Origin: Alphaproteobacteria bacterium | GTDB taxonomy: Bacteria > Pseudomonadota > Alphaproteobacteria > Rhodobacterales > Rhodobacteraceae | Direction: 5' to 3' | DNA length: 64,000 nt | Assembly (NCBI GenBank): GCA_030431485.1 | Contig: JAUIIR010000003.1 | Coordinates: forward strand, 62,001-126,000 | Shown: positions 43,157-52,156 of the stretch, piece by piece | Numbering within the stretch: the first letter of the stretch is position 1 | Layout of the letters: every line of letters starts with the position of its first letter | Made by a program: the position numbers and the translations under genes | The notes under the pieces: generated by a model | Database searches by the model: none | What the model saw: only the letters and a program-made list of their open reading frames with translations | What the model was told of the DNA's origin: nothing

Positions 43157-43729
43157 ATGTTCTACAAAGACGAGCGTTTGGCGCTGTTCATTGATGGCTC
43201 AAATCTCTACGCGGCTGCGAAGTCGCTTGGTTTCGACATCGATTACAAATTGTTGCGCCAAGAGTTTGTACGGCGGGGCAAGCTGCTTCGTGCGTTCTAC
43301 TACACGGCGTTGCTGGAAAATGACGAATATTCGCCGATCCGGCCGCTTGTTGACTGGCTTCACTACAATGGCTTCAACATGCGTACGAAGCCAGCCAAGG
43401 AATACACGGACAGTCAGGGCCGTCGTAAAGTCAAAGGCAACATGGATATCGAACTGACGGTCGATGCCATGGAACTGGCGGACCACGTCGACCACATTGT
43501 GCTGTTTTCAGGCGATGGTGATTTCAGGCCGCTGATTGAAAGCCTGCAACGCAAAGGCGTTCGCGTATCTGTTGTTTCGACGATCCGCAGCCAGCCGCCG
43601 ATGATCGCCGATGAATTGCGTCGTCAGGCTGACAATTTCATCGAACTGGATGAGCTTCGTGACGTCATCGGTCGTCCGCCACGCGATCCCATGCCAGAGC
43701 GTCAACCGGTCGCTGCCGAACAAAATTGA
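43157..43729 (+). CDS. NYN domain protein (LabA/DUF88 family)
   Basis: A 190-residue protein that is almost entirely a NYN/PIN-like nuclease fold. Acidic positions expected for metal binding are in ALFIDGSNLYAAAK, KGNMDIELTVDAMEL and LFSGDGDFRPL. The family includes LabA-type proteins and uncharacterised RNA endonucleases. It is divergent from folK and followed by a small membrane protein gene. A second NYN protein with an added LOTUS domain lies at 2885-3595. Confidence 0.87.
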   Translation: MFYKDERLALFIDGSNLYAAAKSLGFDIDYKLLRQEFVRRGKLLRAFYYTALLENDEYSPIRPLVDWLHYNGFNMRTKPAKEYTDSQGRRKVKGNMDIELTVDAMELADHVDHIVLFSGDGDFRPLIESLQRKGVRVSVVSTIRSQPPMIADELRRQADNFIELDELRDVIGRPPRDPMPERQPVAAEQN

Positions 43730-43754
43730 GCATTGAACCTGCCCCGGATGCCCC

Positions 43755-44192
43755 ATGTGGAGTGATCTGCTTGCGCTAAGCGGTCTCTTTATCGTGGCGT
43801 TTGGGGCGGCGACTATCCTTCCGTTCCAATCGGAGATTGTCTTTGTTGCGCTGCAATTGCAGGGCGACATTGCGATCGCCTTGATTGTGATCTTCGCAAG
43901 CGTTGGCAATATCCTTGGGTCCGGCCTGAACTATGCTTTGGGCCGCGTTCTGGAACGGTATCGGGGGCGAAAGTGGTTCCCAGTCTCGGAAGCGCAATTG
44001 AATCGCGCCCGTGAGTGGTATCTCAAATGGGGTGTGTGGACGCTACTGTTCAGTTGGGCGCCGCTTGGGGATGCCCTGACTATAGTGGCAGGGGTTATGA
44101 GAACGAATGTCTGGCTGTTCTTTCTGCTGGTCAGTATCGCCAAAACAATTCGCTACATCGTTGTCGCAATGATCACGGCTGCGGCGTTCTGA
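43755..44192 (+). CDS. YqaA-type membrane protein (DedA/VTT superfamily)
   Basis: A 145-residue protein with four hydrophobic segments and the VTT-type core: VFVALQLQGDIAIALIVIFASVGNILGSGLNYALGR (key parts NILGSGLNYALGR) and LLFSWAPLGDALTIVAGVMR. YqaA proteins are small DedA relatives thought to move lipids or ions across the inner membrane. Its last 20 bases overlap the end of the convergent MFS gene. Confidence 0.8.
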   Translation: MWSDLLALSGLFIVAFGAATILPFQSEIVFVALQLQGDIAIALIVIFASVGNILGSGLNYALGRVLERYRGRKWFPVSEAQLNRAREWYLKWGVWTLLFSWAPLGDALTIVAGVMRTNVWLFFLLVSIAKTIRYIVVAMITAAAF

Positions 44193-45426
44193 CCGTCTTG
44201 GTATCGCGCGATAAAGGCATGTCTTTTGCCGCACGGCGGATCCCCACGCCCATCAAAAGGGTCACTGCGCAAAAGAAGCCCGCAACACCCAAAAATTGGG
44301 TTTCGATCCCGATACCCCGATCGATCAGGACGCCGGTGAGGCCGGGACCAATCGCTGAGCCGAGCACCATGACCGCCGTTGCCATCGACTTGATCGAGCC
44401 GATATGGGCCGTGCCATAGAAGTCCGCCCAAAAGGCGTTGGGCAATGTCGAGTTGGCCCCAGATGTGATCCCAAGAAAGACAAAACCCAAGGCCAGAACG
44501 GCAGGGCTTTCCGACACAGCAAAGAGAATAAATGCCACGACCATTGGCAACTGGTAAAACGGAGTCAGCCGTGCAGTCCCCAGCCGGTCCAATGCCCAGC
44601 CCGACAGCACCATGGAGGATATACCGACCACAGTGTAGATCGGGAAGAAACTGACAAAGACCAGATGTGACAGTCCTTTCACCTCCGAGATGTGTACCTG
44701 ATGAAAGAAGAAGGCAGTGTTAAACGCGGAAGGACCGAGCACCGCAGGCACCATACACCAGAACAGAGGGTGTCGAAGAGCTTGCAGCCTGCTCCAATGC
44801 CGCCCGGACATTCCGACGGCGACGTCTGTCTCGGCATGCGAGGCTGGTGTGCGCTCCTGTTTCAGCAAATGTGCAAGGAGGGGTAAGGCGCAGACGCAGA
44901 TGGCGGCTCCCAATAACCAAAGGTTTTGCCACGCCATCATGGTCATGGCCGCGACCACGGCCATTGGGACCAGCGCTTCACCCAGCGCAAAGCCAAGCGA
45001 AGCAATGGAAAGGGCCTTGCCCCGGGTTGCCACAAACCAGCGGGCCATCGCGACCACAGCGATATGAGAACACATGCCTTGGCCGAAGAAGCGCAGCGCG
45101 AAAATAATGAATGGCAGCGCCCAGACCCAAGGATTGAAGGCCATCGCGATGCTGGCTGTCGCTAACCCGATGAGAACAATAGGGGCCAACACACGCACCC
45201 TGAACAGGTCGGTCAACCCACCGGCCCAGACCATGAGCGCTGCCGAGGCCATCGTTCCCATCATGTAGATGCCGCCCCAGGCGCCGTGGCTCAGGCCAAA
45301 ATTGTCACGGATTTCTCCGGCGAAGAGCGAAATGAAGTATGTCTGACCGAATGAAGACAAAAAAGTCAGCAAGGCACCTGTGCTCAGAAATGGCGCATTA
45401 TCGCGGAGGTATTCGGTGAGACGCAT
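44173..45426 (-). CDS. Major facilitator superfamily transporter
   Basis: A 417-residue protein with about twelve hydrophobic helices in two halves. The first half has GQGMCSHIAVVAMARWFVATRGKALSIASLGFALGEALVP in parts (RWFVATRGKALSIASLG), the second GVLIDRGIGIETQF. This resembles MFS carriers of the oxalate/formate or nitrate-like type. The start is the ATG giving MRLTEYLRDNAPF; the frame is open 14 codons further. Substrate unknown. Confidence 0.82.
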   Translation of the reverse strand: MRLTEYLRDNAPFLSTGALLTFLSSFGQTYFISLFAGEIRDNFGLSHGAWGGIYMMGTMASAALMVWAGGLTDLFRVRVLAPIVLIGLATASIAMAFNPWVWALPFIIFALRFFGQGMCSHIAVVAMARWFVATRGKALSIASLGFALGEALVPMAVVAAMTMMAWQNLWLLGAAICVCALPLLAHLLKQERTPASHAETDVAVGMSGRHWSRLQALRHPLFWCMVPAVLGPSAFNTAFFFHQVHISEVKGLSHLVFVSFFPIYTVVGISSMVLSGWALDRLGTARLTPFYQLPMVVAFILFAVSESPAVLALGFVFLGITSGANSTLPNAFWADFYGTAHIGSIKSMATAVMVLGSAIGPGLTGVLIDRGIGIETQFLGVAGFFCAVTLLMGVGIRRAAKDMPLSRDTKTVRTPQP

Positions 45427-45506
45427 GATATCGCCATGCCCCCAAGACGAAGATCTTGCAAGGCGCAAAGCGTTCGGTCGAGCGCAATACGCACCAGCGG
45501 GTGCTG

Positions 45507-45974
45507 TCAGGGAAGTTTGCGCGCGTTGATCTCGTTGTGGATTTCCTGAATCTCTGCGGGCCAGGTGCTTTTTATGTATCCGAGGACATTTGCAATCTCT
45601 TCGTCGGTCAGAACATCGCCAAAGCCAATCATGTTGGAACTATACGTTCCGCCGACAATCGCTTCTGTGCCTTCCTTAACGATCCGCATCAGCAACGCAT
45701 TGTCATGGTGCCAGGTGTGACCTGTTTCGTCATGCGGTGGCGCCGGCAAATACCCGTCCGCGTCGCGATCCTGCCAGTTGGGTTGTTGTCCTTCGAGGTT
45801 TGCACCATGGCAACTGGCGCAGTACTCTGCATAAAGCGCCGCTCCTGCCGCGACGCGCTGAGCATCGGCGTAGGGAAATTCCGGTTGGTCCGGGCTTTGT
45901 GTTCGCGCTGGCAACGCAACAAAGGCGACGGCCGCTGCGAGGCCCATTAAACAAATCGAGAGCGTTTTCTTCAT
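45507..45974 (-). CDS. Periplasmic c-type cytochrome
   Basis: A 155-residue protein with a signal peptide (about 1-25, ending PARTQS) and one heme site C52-A-S-C55-H56. The distal ligand is probably M115 in SSNMIGFGD, followed by LTDEEIANVLGYIKSTWP, a standard class I cytochrome c C-terminus. It should be a soluble electron carrier. Upstream of the MFS gene on the same strand and divergent from ispH. Confidence 0.88.
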   Translation of the reverse strand: MKKTLSICLMGLAAAVAFVALPARTQSPDQPEFPYADAQRVAAGAALYAEYCASCHGANLEGQQPNWQDRDADGYLPAPPHDETGHTWHHDNALLMRIVKEGTEAIVGGTYSSNMIGFGDVLTDEEIANVLGYIKSTWPAEIQEIHNEINARKLP

Positions 45975-46110
45975 TGTGAAAGCCTTGTGATACTGGCCGA
46001 TGAGAGCACGCTACCTGCGCTGGAAGGTCAAATCACGGGTGGGTGAAGATTGCATTCCTCTGGAAACGAATGCTCCGAACCTTTAGGTGTAGGTCAAGAC
46101 GGAGATAGCT

Positions 46111-47061
46111 ATGACAAAACCGCCCCTGACCCTTTACCTTGCCGCGCCACGTGGCTTTTGTGCAGGCGTAGATCGAGCGATCAAGATTGTCGAAATGGCG
46201 CTCGAGAAATGGGGTGCGCCGGTCTATGTGCGGCACGAGATCGTGCACAACAAATATGTCGTGGACAGTTTGCGGGCTAAAGGTGCGGTGTTTGTTGAAG
46301 AACTGCATGAATGTCCGGACGACCGCCCGGTGATCTTTTCTGCGCACGGTGTGCCCAAAGCAGTGCCCGCCGAGGCCGCCAAACGCGAGATGATCTATGT
46401 TGACGCGACCTGCCCGCTGGTAAGCAAGGTGCATATTGAGGCCGCGCGGCATCACGAAAACGGCCTGCAGATGATCATGATCGGCCATGAAGGCCATCCG
46501 GAAACCGTTGGTACGATGGGACAGTTGCCCAAAGGCGAAGTGCTCTTGGTGGAAACGGTCGAAGATGTGGCCACGGTAGCGGTGCGCGACCCTGAACGGC
46601 TGGCTTTTGTCACTCAGACCACGCTGAGCGTCGATGACACGATCGACATCGTCGCGGCCCTCCATGCTCGGTTTCCAAAGATCGTTGGCCCCCACAAGGA
46701 AGACATCTGCTACGCCACGACCAACCGTCAGGAGGCGGTCAAGGCGATGGCCCCGAAATGCGATGCGATGCTGGTGGTCGGAGCCCCCAATTCGTCGAAT
46801 TCCAAGCGACTGGTTGAAGTGGGCAGCAAGGCCGGCTGTGCCTATTCGCAGCTGGTCCAACGCGCGCCGGATATCGATTGGCGCGCGTTGGAGGGCATTG
46901 CCAGTGTCGGCATCACTGCGGGTGCCAGCGCGCCGGAAGAGCTGATCAACGAAGTGATCGACGCGTTCCGGGATCGGTACGATGTGACGGTTGAGATGGT
47001 CGAAACGGCGGTCGAGAACGTGGAGTTCAAGGTGCCGCGCGTTTTGCGTGTTCCCGCGTAA
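46111..47061 (+). CDS. ispH: 4-hydroxy-3-methylbut-2-enyl diphosphate reductase
   Basis: A 316-residue iron-sulfur enzyme for the last step of the MEP isoprenoid pathway, making IPP and DMAPP. The three cluster cysteines are C17 (PRGFCAGV), C101 ([11 protein letters not shown]) and C200 ([11 protein letters not shown]). The catalytic Glu is E131 in [20 protein letters not shown] precedes the ATG. A terminator follows directly. Confidence 0.96.
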   Translation: MTKPPLTLYLAAPRGFCAGVDRAIKIVEMALEKWGAPVYVRHEIVHNKYVVDSLRAKGAVFVEELHECPDDRPVIFSAHGVPKAVPAEAAKREMIYVDATCPLVSKVHIEAARHHENGLQMIMIGHEGHPETVGTMGQLPKGEVLLVETVEDVATVAVRDPERLAFVTQTTLSVDDTIDIVAALHARFPKIVGPHKEDICYATTNRQEAVKAMAPKCDAMLVVGAPNSSNSKRLVEVGSKAGCAYSQLVQRAPDIDWRALEGIASVGITAGASAPEELINEVIDAFRDRYDVTVEMVETAVENVEFKVPRVLRVPA

Positions 47062-47062
47062 A

Positions 47063-47094
47063 GGTGCGTTAGAGCACGCACCGTTTACTTTTTA
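47063..47094 (+). terminator. Intrinsic terminator after ispH
   Basis: A 7-bp stem GGTGCGT / ACGCACC (47063-47082, 6-base loop) is followed by GTTTACTTTTT. It stops ispH transcription where the helicase gene converges; the first base of the helicase stop is within the T-rich part. Confidence 0.78.
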
Positions 47095-49277
47095 CCGCCC
47101 GGCTTTCCACCGAACTTGCCTGATGGTTTGCCACCAGATTTGCCAGTAGGTTTCCCGCCGGACTTTCCCGCACCCGCACGTGGTTTGCGCATGCTTTGTG
47201 AGGGGTCGCTTGCACCGGCGCGGGCGGCGGCACGGGCGATGTTCTTCTTGCTGTTAGGCTTGCCCTCGGGCGGAGGTGGGCCTTTGGGCTTGCTCCTAGC
47301 CTTGTAAGGCTTCGCCTCAAATTCGCCTTCGGCGCGACGCGGCGGGCGGTCGCCGCCGGACTTGTCGCCGTAAGACTTGCGGCCTTTGACTGGCTTGTCG
47401 GATTTGCCCTTGTATGGTTTGCGGTCCTGAGACGCTCCGCCGCCAGCTTTGCCTGCCGATTTGCCACTTTTGCGGTCGGCTGGTTTTGGTTTGCGCACAC
47501 GCGGTGTTGGCTCATCGTTCCAGTCTATCGGAGCGGAGGACACAGGGGCCGGCTTTGCCGGTGCCGCTGCTTCGGGCTTTGGTTCGGTTGTACCTGCGTC
47601 GTGTCGCGGAGCTTCGCGGTCGGGCTTGCGCTCGGGTCTTGGCGCGCCGCCGTGTGGTTTTCGCTCCGGCTTCGGTCCGCGTGGGCTAGCTGGACGCCCG
47701 CCACGCTCGAAGCTGGGTGCATGGTCGAGCCGGGAGAGGGTCACACCTTTTTCGAGTTCCATCTCAGGACCCACGGCATTGAGGAACCGCGCGACCGAGG
47801 CTTCCTTGATCTGCACCAGCGAATGGTCCTGCTGGATGCGGATCGCGCCGACATCATCCTTGCTGAGATCCCCTGCGCCGCAGATCATCGGCAGGATGCG
47901 ACGCGGTTCGGCCTCGGCGGCACGACCGCCGGAAACTGCGAACCACACGCTCGGGCCGAATTCCTCGCGCGGGGCGCGCTTTTCGTTGGGATCAGACAGG
48001 TCCTCTGGCGCCGTATGCTGCTCACGGAACATGCGAAGGTAGGCTGCCGCAATCTGTTCCGGCGTCTTTTCCGCAAGCAGACGCGAGACCACCGCTTCTT
48101 CCGATTCGGCCACCGGGGTGTCCCACGCGAGATCGGCGAACATGCGGTCTTCGTCGCGCGCCAGCACTTCGTCAGCAGACGGCGCAGAGCCCCATTCCGA
48201 TTTCAGTTTGGCCATACCCAGAATGCGCTCGGCTTTCTTGCGCACCTTGGGTGTGACGATCAGCGCCGACACACCCTTGCGCCCGGCGCGGCCGGTCCGG
48301 CCAGACCGGTGCAGCAGCGTTTCATGGTTCGAGGGTAATTCGGCGTGAACCACAAGATCGAGGTTCGGCAGGTCGATGCCACGTGCGGCCACGTCTGTTG
48401 CGACGCAGACCTGCGCACGCCCGTCGCGCATCGCTTGCAGCGCATGGGTGCGTTCGGTTTGCGACAGCTCACCCGACAGCGCCACCACCTGGAACCCACG
48501 GTTCGACAGGCGGGTGGTCAGGCGGTTCACCATCGCGCGGGTGTTGGCAAAGACGATGGCGTTGGGGGCTTCGTAATAGCGCAGCGTGTTGATGACGGCG
48601 TTGTCGGTGTCACGCTCGTTCACCATCATCGCGCGGTAGGCGATGTCGGCGTGCTGGCTGGTCTCGGATTTCGTGACCACGCGGATCGCGTCACGCTGAT
48701 AGCTTTGCGCAAGCTTGGCAATCTGCGGCGGTACTGTGGCCGAGAACAGCAGCGTTTGCCGGTCTTCAGGCGCTTCACCAAGAATGAATTCAAGGTCTTC
48801 ACGGAAGCCGAGGTCGAGCATCTCATCGGCTTCGTCCAGCACCACCGCCCGACATTGCGACAGGTCGATGGAACCGCGCATGATGTGATCGCGCAAACGG
48901 CCCGGCGTGGCCACGACGATATGTGCCCCGCGCTCCAAAGCGCGGCGTTCGTCGCGCATGTCCATGCCGCCCACGGTCGAGGCCATGACCACACCGGCCT
49001 GCGCGTAGAGCCATGCCAACTCGCGCTTCACCTGCATCGCCAGTTCCCGCGTCGGCGCAATCACCAGCGCCAGCGGAGCACCGGCGGCGTCAAACACCTC
49101 GTCGTCAAGGATCGTCGGTGCGATGGCGAGGCCGAAGCCCAGTGTCTTACCCGATCCTGTCTGGGCCGAGACCAAAAGGTCGGCACCAACATAACCGGGG
49201 TTGAGAACCGCCTCTTGAACCGGGGTCAGCGTGTCATATCCTCGGGCATCAAGGGCGTCTTGCAGGGCTTTTTTCAC
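47085..49277 (-). CDS. deaD: DEAD-box ATP-dependent RNA helicase with a long basic tail
   Basis: A 730-residue helicase. The core (about 1-370) has Walker A AQTGSGKT (38-45), PTRELA, VLDEADEML, SAT in LFSATVPP, and HRSGRTGRAGRKG. A DbpA/CsdA-type RNA-binding domain (about 460-540, with GAIRIQQDHSLVQI) follows. The last 180 residues are disordered and rich in Lys, Gly, Pro and Arg, with short GGKP repeats at the end. CsdA/DeaD helicases aid ribosome assembly and RNA decay, often in the cold. The symbol is by similarity; dbpA-type function is possible. Confidence 0.88.
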   Translation of the reverse strand: MKKALQDALDARGYDTLTPVQEAVLNPGYVGADLLVSAQTGSGKTLGFGLAIAPTILDDEVFDAAGAPLALVIAPTRELAMQVKRELAWLYAQAGVVMASTVGGMDMRDERRALERGAHIVVATPGRLRDHIMRGSIDLSQCRAVVLDEADEMLDLGFREDLEFILGEAPEDRQTLLFSATVPPQIAKLAQSYQRDAIRVVTKSETSQHADIAYRAMMVNERDTDNAVINTLRYYEAPNAIVFANTRAMVNRLTTRLSNRGFQVVALSGELSQTERTHALQAMRDGRAQVCVATDVAARGIDLPNLDLVVHAELPSNHETLLHRSGRTGRAGRKGVSALIVTPKVRKKAERILGMAKLKSEWGSAPSADEVLARDEDRMFADLAWDTPVAESEEAVVSRLLAEKTPEQIAAAYLRMFREQHTAPEDLSDPNEKRAPREEFGPSVWFAVSGGRAAEAEPRRILPMICGAGDLSKDDVGAIRIQQDHSLVQIKEASVARFLNAVGPEMELEKGVTLSRLDHAPSFERGGRPASPRGPKPERKPHGGAPRPERKPDREAPRHDAGTTEPKPEAAAPAKPAPVSSAPIDWNDEPTPRVRKPKPADRKSGKSAGKAGGGASQDRKPYKGKSDKPVKGRKSYGDKSGGDRPPRRAEGEFEAKPYKARSKPKGPPPPEGKPNSKKNIARAAARAGASDPSQSMRKPRAGAGKSGGKPTGKSGGKPSGKFGGKPGGKK

Positions 49278-49388
49278 GAGCGTCGTCTTTTTCCATAAGG
49301 TCGGCCCACCAGCGGGCCAAAGCGCGCGTCTAGATCATTGTGGGTCAAATGTATAGCGTCATCACAGCACACCCAGTGAGGAGCCGCT

Positions 49389-50003
49389 ATGCTTTCCCTG
49401 CAATTCCTTCTTACGGCCTTGGTCGTCGTCATCGCACCCGGAACCGGAGTCATCTACACGCTGGCTATCGGCTTGGGGCAGGGGCGCTGGCCGTCAATCT
49501 GGGCGGCGCTTGGGTGCACCTTCGGTATCGTACCGCACCTACTCGCTGCGACTTTGGGTCTGGCGGCGGTTCTGCACACATCGGCTGTCCTGTTCAATAT
49601 GGTGAAGTTCACGGGCGTCGCCTACCTGCTATGGCTGGCATATCAGTCTTTGCGGTCAGGGGGCCTATTGGCGGTCTCGGCGGATCGCAGTGCTGAAAGC
49701 GGCCTGCGCATAGCGCAGCGCGGAGCCCTGATCAACATCCTCAACCCAAAACTCTCGATCTTTTTCCTGGCGCTGCTTCCGCCGTTTCTGTCGGGCAACC
49801 CTGCCACGGCGACTGCCGAAATGGCCGTGATGGGCGGCATCTTCATGCTTATGACCTTTGCGGTCTTTGTCCTCTACGGCGTGTTCGCAGCGGCCGCCCG
49901 TACATGGCTCTTGGGCAGTGAAAGGGTGATGCGGTGGCTGAACCGGTCCTTTGCGGCCCTCTTCGCCGCTTTGGCAGGGCGGTTGGCGCTGGAACGCGCG
50001 TGA
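49389..50003 (+). CDS. LysE family exporter
   Basis: A 204-residue membrane protein with about six helices of the LysE/RhtB amino acid exporter family. The N-terminal signature is VVVIAPGTGVIYTLAIGLGQG, and GRSF-like NLLNPKLSIFF occurs here as INILNPKLSIFFLALLPPF. GAGGAG precedes the ATG. It opens a run of plus-strand genes to 52154. Substrate unknown. Confidence 0.87.
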   Translation: MLSLQFLLTALVVVIAPGTGVIYTLAIGLGQGRWPSIWAALGCTFGIVPHLLAATLGLAAVLHTSAVLFNMVKFTGVAYLLWLAYQSLRSGGLLAVSADRSAESGLRIAQRGALINILNPKLSIFFLALLPPFLSGNPATATAEMAVMGGIFMLMTFAVFVLYGVFAAAARTWLLGSERVMRWLNRSFAALFAALAGRLALERA

Positions 50004-50040
50004 GCTATGTCGCCGCCAAAACACTGATGACGGACCTGCC

Positions 50041-50493
50041 ATGACCCACATTCCTCGTTCCGCACTGATCCTTGGCCTTGCCGGGGTAATCCCCTTTGCA
50101 TGGGGCGCGCTGACGCTGCTGTCCGATCCAGCGGCCCAATGGGGCATGGACGTGCTGGGGCCGAGGTTCATTGGTCCCTACGTTCAACTCAGCTACGGCA
50201 TGGTGATCCTCAGCTTCATGTCCGGCGTGCTGTGGGGTTTTGCCACCAAGGCGAATGGCGGTCAGGCCGCCACGGGATATGCGCTGTCGGTGATCCCGGC
50301 GCTCTGGGCGTTCTTCATGACGGGCGGTGGGCCGGTTTCGGCGGGAACCAACCTGATATTCGGGTTTTTGGGGCTGCTGGTGCTCGATTTCAGCTTCTGG
50401 AAATGGGGCCTTGCGCCAAAATGGTGGATGCACCTGCGAGTGCTGCTCACGAGTCTGGTCGTCCTGAGCCTTTGCGTGGGGGTCTTCCTATGA
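50041..50493 (+). CDS. DUF3429 family membrane protein
   Basis: A 150-residue protein with about five hydrophobic helices: IPFAWGALTLL, GPYVQLSYGMVILSFMSGVLWGF (in parts), YALSVIPALWAFFM, LIFGFLGLLVLDFSFWKWGLAPKWW (in parts) and a final helix. This matches DUF3429, a family of unknown function. The ATG at 50041 fits the family length; the frame runs further upstream into the LysE gene. It overlaps the methyltransferase start by ATGA. Confidence 0.8.
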   Translation: MTHIPRSALILGLAGVIPFAWGALTLLSDPAAQWGMDVLGPRFIGPYVQLSYGMVILSFMSGVLWGFATKANGGQAATGYALSVIPALWAFFMTGGGPVSAGTNLIFGFLGLLVLDFSFWKWGLAPKWWMHLRVLLTSLVVLSLCVGVFL

Positions 50494-51080
50494 GCGATCG
50501 CGAAACCATAGCTGTCTACGATGCCCGCGCGGGCGACTATGCCAAGCTTGAACCATCTGACACACCCAGCGAAACGCTTGCCACGTTTATCGCAGCCCTT
50601 CCCGAAAGTGCCCGTGTCCTTGACCTTGGCTGTGGTCCCGGCACCTCGGCGCGTCACATGGTGCGGGCTGGATGCTTGGTTGATGCGCTTGATGCCTCGG
50701 CCGAAATGATCAGTCTTGCCTCGGCCATAGAAGGCGTTACCGCACGGCAGGCCAGTTTTGACGATATCAGCGGCACCGCAATCTATGACGGGGTCTGGGC
50801 CAATTTCAGCCTTCTGCACGCGCCGCGTGCCCACATGCCCAAACATCTTGCGGCGATCCATAGTGCGTTGAAGCCCGGTGGGCTGTTTCATATCGCCGTG
50901 AAGGAAGGCGCAGGCGAAGGCCGGGATGCACTTGGAAGGCACTACACCTATTACGCCGAACCCGACCTATCCACACTTCTGGAAGCTGCTGGCTTTTCCG
51001 TGGGGCCCTATCGACGCGGGCGCGACAAGGGGCTAAGCGGCACCGACGACAACTGGATCTCTGTGACTGCCCATGCCTGA
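50490..51080 (+). CDS. Class I SAM-dependent methyltransferase
   Basis: A 196-residue protein. SAM-binding motif I is [15 protein letters not shown] (about 43-57), the post-I acidic residue is in [11 protein letters not shown], and motif III-like [17 protein letters not shown] follows. It resembles Tam/UbiE-like small-molecule methyltransferases, but the substrate cannot be told. Start overlaps the DUF3429 stop (ATGA); end overlaps rnhA by eight bases. Confidence 0.85.
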   Translation: MSDRETIAVYDARAGDYAKLEPSDTPSETLATFIAALPESARVLDLGCGPGTSARHMVRAGCLVDALDASAEMISLASAIEGVTARQASFDDISGTAIYDGVWANFSLLHAPRAHMPKHLAAIHSALKPGGLFHIAVKEGAGEGRDALGRHYTYYAEPDLSTLLEAAGFSVGPYRRGRDKGLSGTDDNWISVTAHA

Positions 51081-51534
51081 CCTCTACGCCTATACCGACG
51101 GAGCTTGTTCCGGAAATCCCGGACCGGGGGGATGGGGCGTCCTGCTTTTGGCTAAAGATGGCGATACCGTGATCAAAGAGCGAACCTTGTCGGGGGGTGA
51201 GGCGAACACCACCAACAACCGGATGGAGTTGCTGGCTGCAATTCACGCACTGGAGACCTTGGCGCGACCTTCTTCGCTGACCATCGTCACCGACAGCGCC
51301 TATGTGAAGAACGGTGTCACCGGTTGGATCCATGGCTGGAAGCGTAATGGCTGGAAGACTGCGAATAAGAAACCGGTCAAGAATGTCGAGCTCTGGCAAC
51401 GTCTGGACGAGGCACAGCAACGGCACGATGTCACTTGGGAATGGGTAAAGGGTCACGCAGGCCACCCTGAGAATGAACGCGCGGATGAGTTGGCGCGCGA
51501 TGGCATGAAGCCGTTCAAAAAAGGCGCGGCGTGA
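51073..51534 (+). CDS. rnhA: Ribonuclease HI
   Basis: A 153-residue enzyme that cuts RNA in RNA-DNA hybrids. The four catalytic acids lie in [14 protein letters not shown] (D9), [10 protein letters not shown] (E), IVTDSAYV (D) and NERADELA (D). The basic protrusion [12 protein letters not shown] is present. Its stop overlaps the GTG start of the next gene. Confidence 0.95.
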   Translation: MPDLYAYTDGACSGNPGPGGWGVLLLAKDGDTVIKERTLSGGEANTTNNRMELLAAIHALETLARPSSLTIVTDSAYVKNGVTGWIHGWKRNGWKTANKKPVKNVELWQRLDEAQQRHDVTWEWVKGHAGHPENERADELARDGMKPFKKGAA

Positions 51535-52154
51535 CGCTCGTTGCGTGGATCGACCACGCCGCAGTTTTGGTATTTGCGCTGACTGGCGCGCTGGTTGCCA
51601 GCCGGGCGCAATTGGACATCATTGGATTTGCGTTTCTTGCCATCCTGACCGGTGTTGGAGGGGGGACGGTTCGCGACGTACTCTTGGACCGGAATCCGGT
51701 ATTTTGGATGGCAGACCCGACCTATCTTGGCGTGGCTGTGCTTGCCGCCTTTGCTGTGTTCTTCACCGCGCACCTGTTCGAAAGCCGCTACAAGGCGATC
51801 CTGTGGCTCGATGCGGCGGCGCTGGCCTTCGCGGTTTCTGCAGGCGCGAATATCGCGGCCACTCTGGGGCTAAGTGCGCCGATTGTGGTGGTGATGGGCA
51901 CCGTCACAGGCTGTCTCGGAGGATTGATGCGCGATGTGGTCGCAAACGAGGTGCCGCTCGTGCTCAAGCAGGGCGAGCTTTACGTCACCTGCGCTGTCGC
52001 TGGCGCGGCGGTGGTCTCGTTGGGACCCTTTGTCGAACTGAACCAGACATCGACTGTTCTGGCTGCCGCGGCAATCACCTTTGGATTACGGGCGGGCTCC
52101 ATCGCATTCGGATGGAGCTTGCCGGTCTATAAATCCCGTCCGCCGCGCAAATGA
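51531..52154 (+). CDS. TRIC cation channel family membrane protein (UPF0126)
   Basis: A 207-residue protein with six to seven hydrophobic helices in two repeats. The family motif [12 protein letters not shown] occurs in the first repeat and [17 protein letters not shown] in the second. Prokaryotic TRIC proteins form potassium-permeable channels, some linked to amino acid export. The start is a GTG overlapping the rnhA stop, which implies translational coupling. Confidence 0.87.
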   Translation: MTLVAWIDHAAVLVFALTGALVASRAQLDIIGFAFLAILTGVGGGTVRDVLLDRNPVFWMADPTYLGVAVLAAFAVFFTAHLFESRYKAILWLDAAALAFAVSAGANIAATLGLSAPIVVVMGTVTGCLGGLMRDVVANEVPLVLKQGELYVTCAVAGAAVVSLGPFVELNQTSTVLAAAAITFGLRAGSIAFGWSLPVYKSRPPRK

Positions 52155-52156
52155 CC

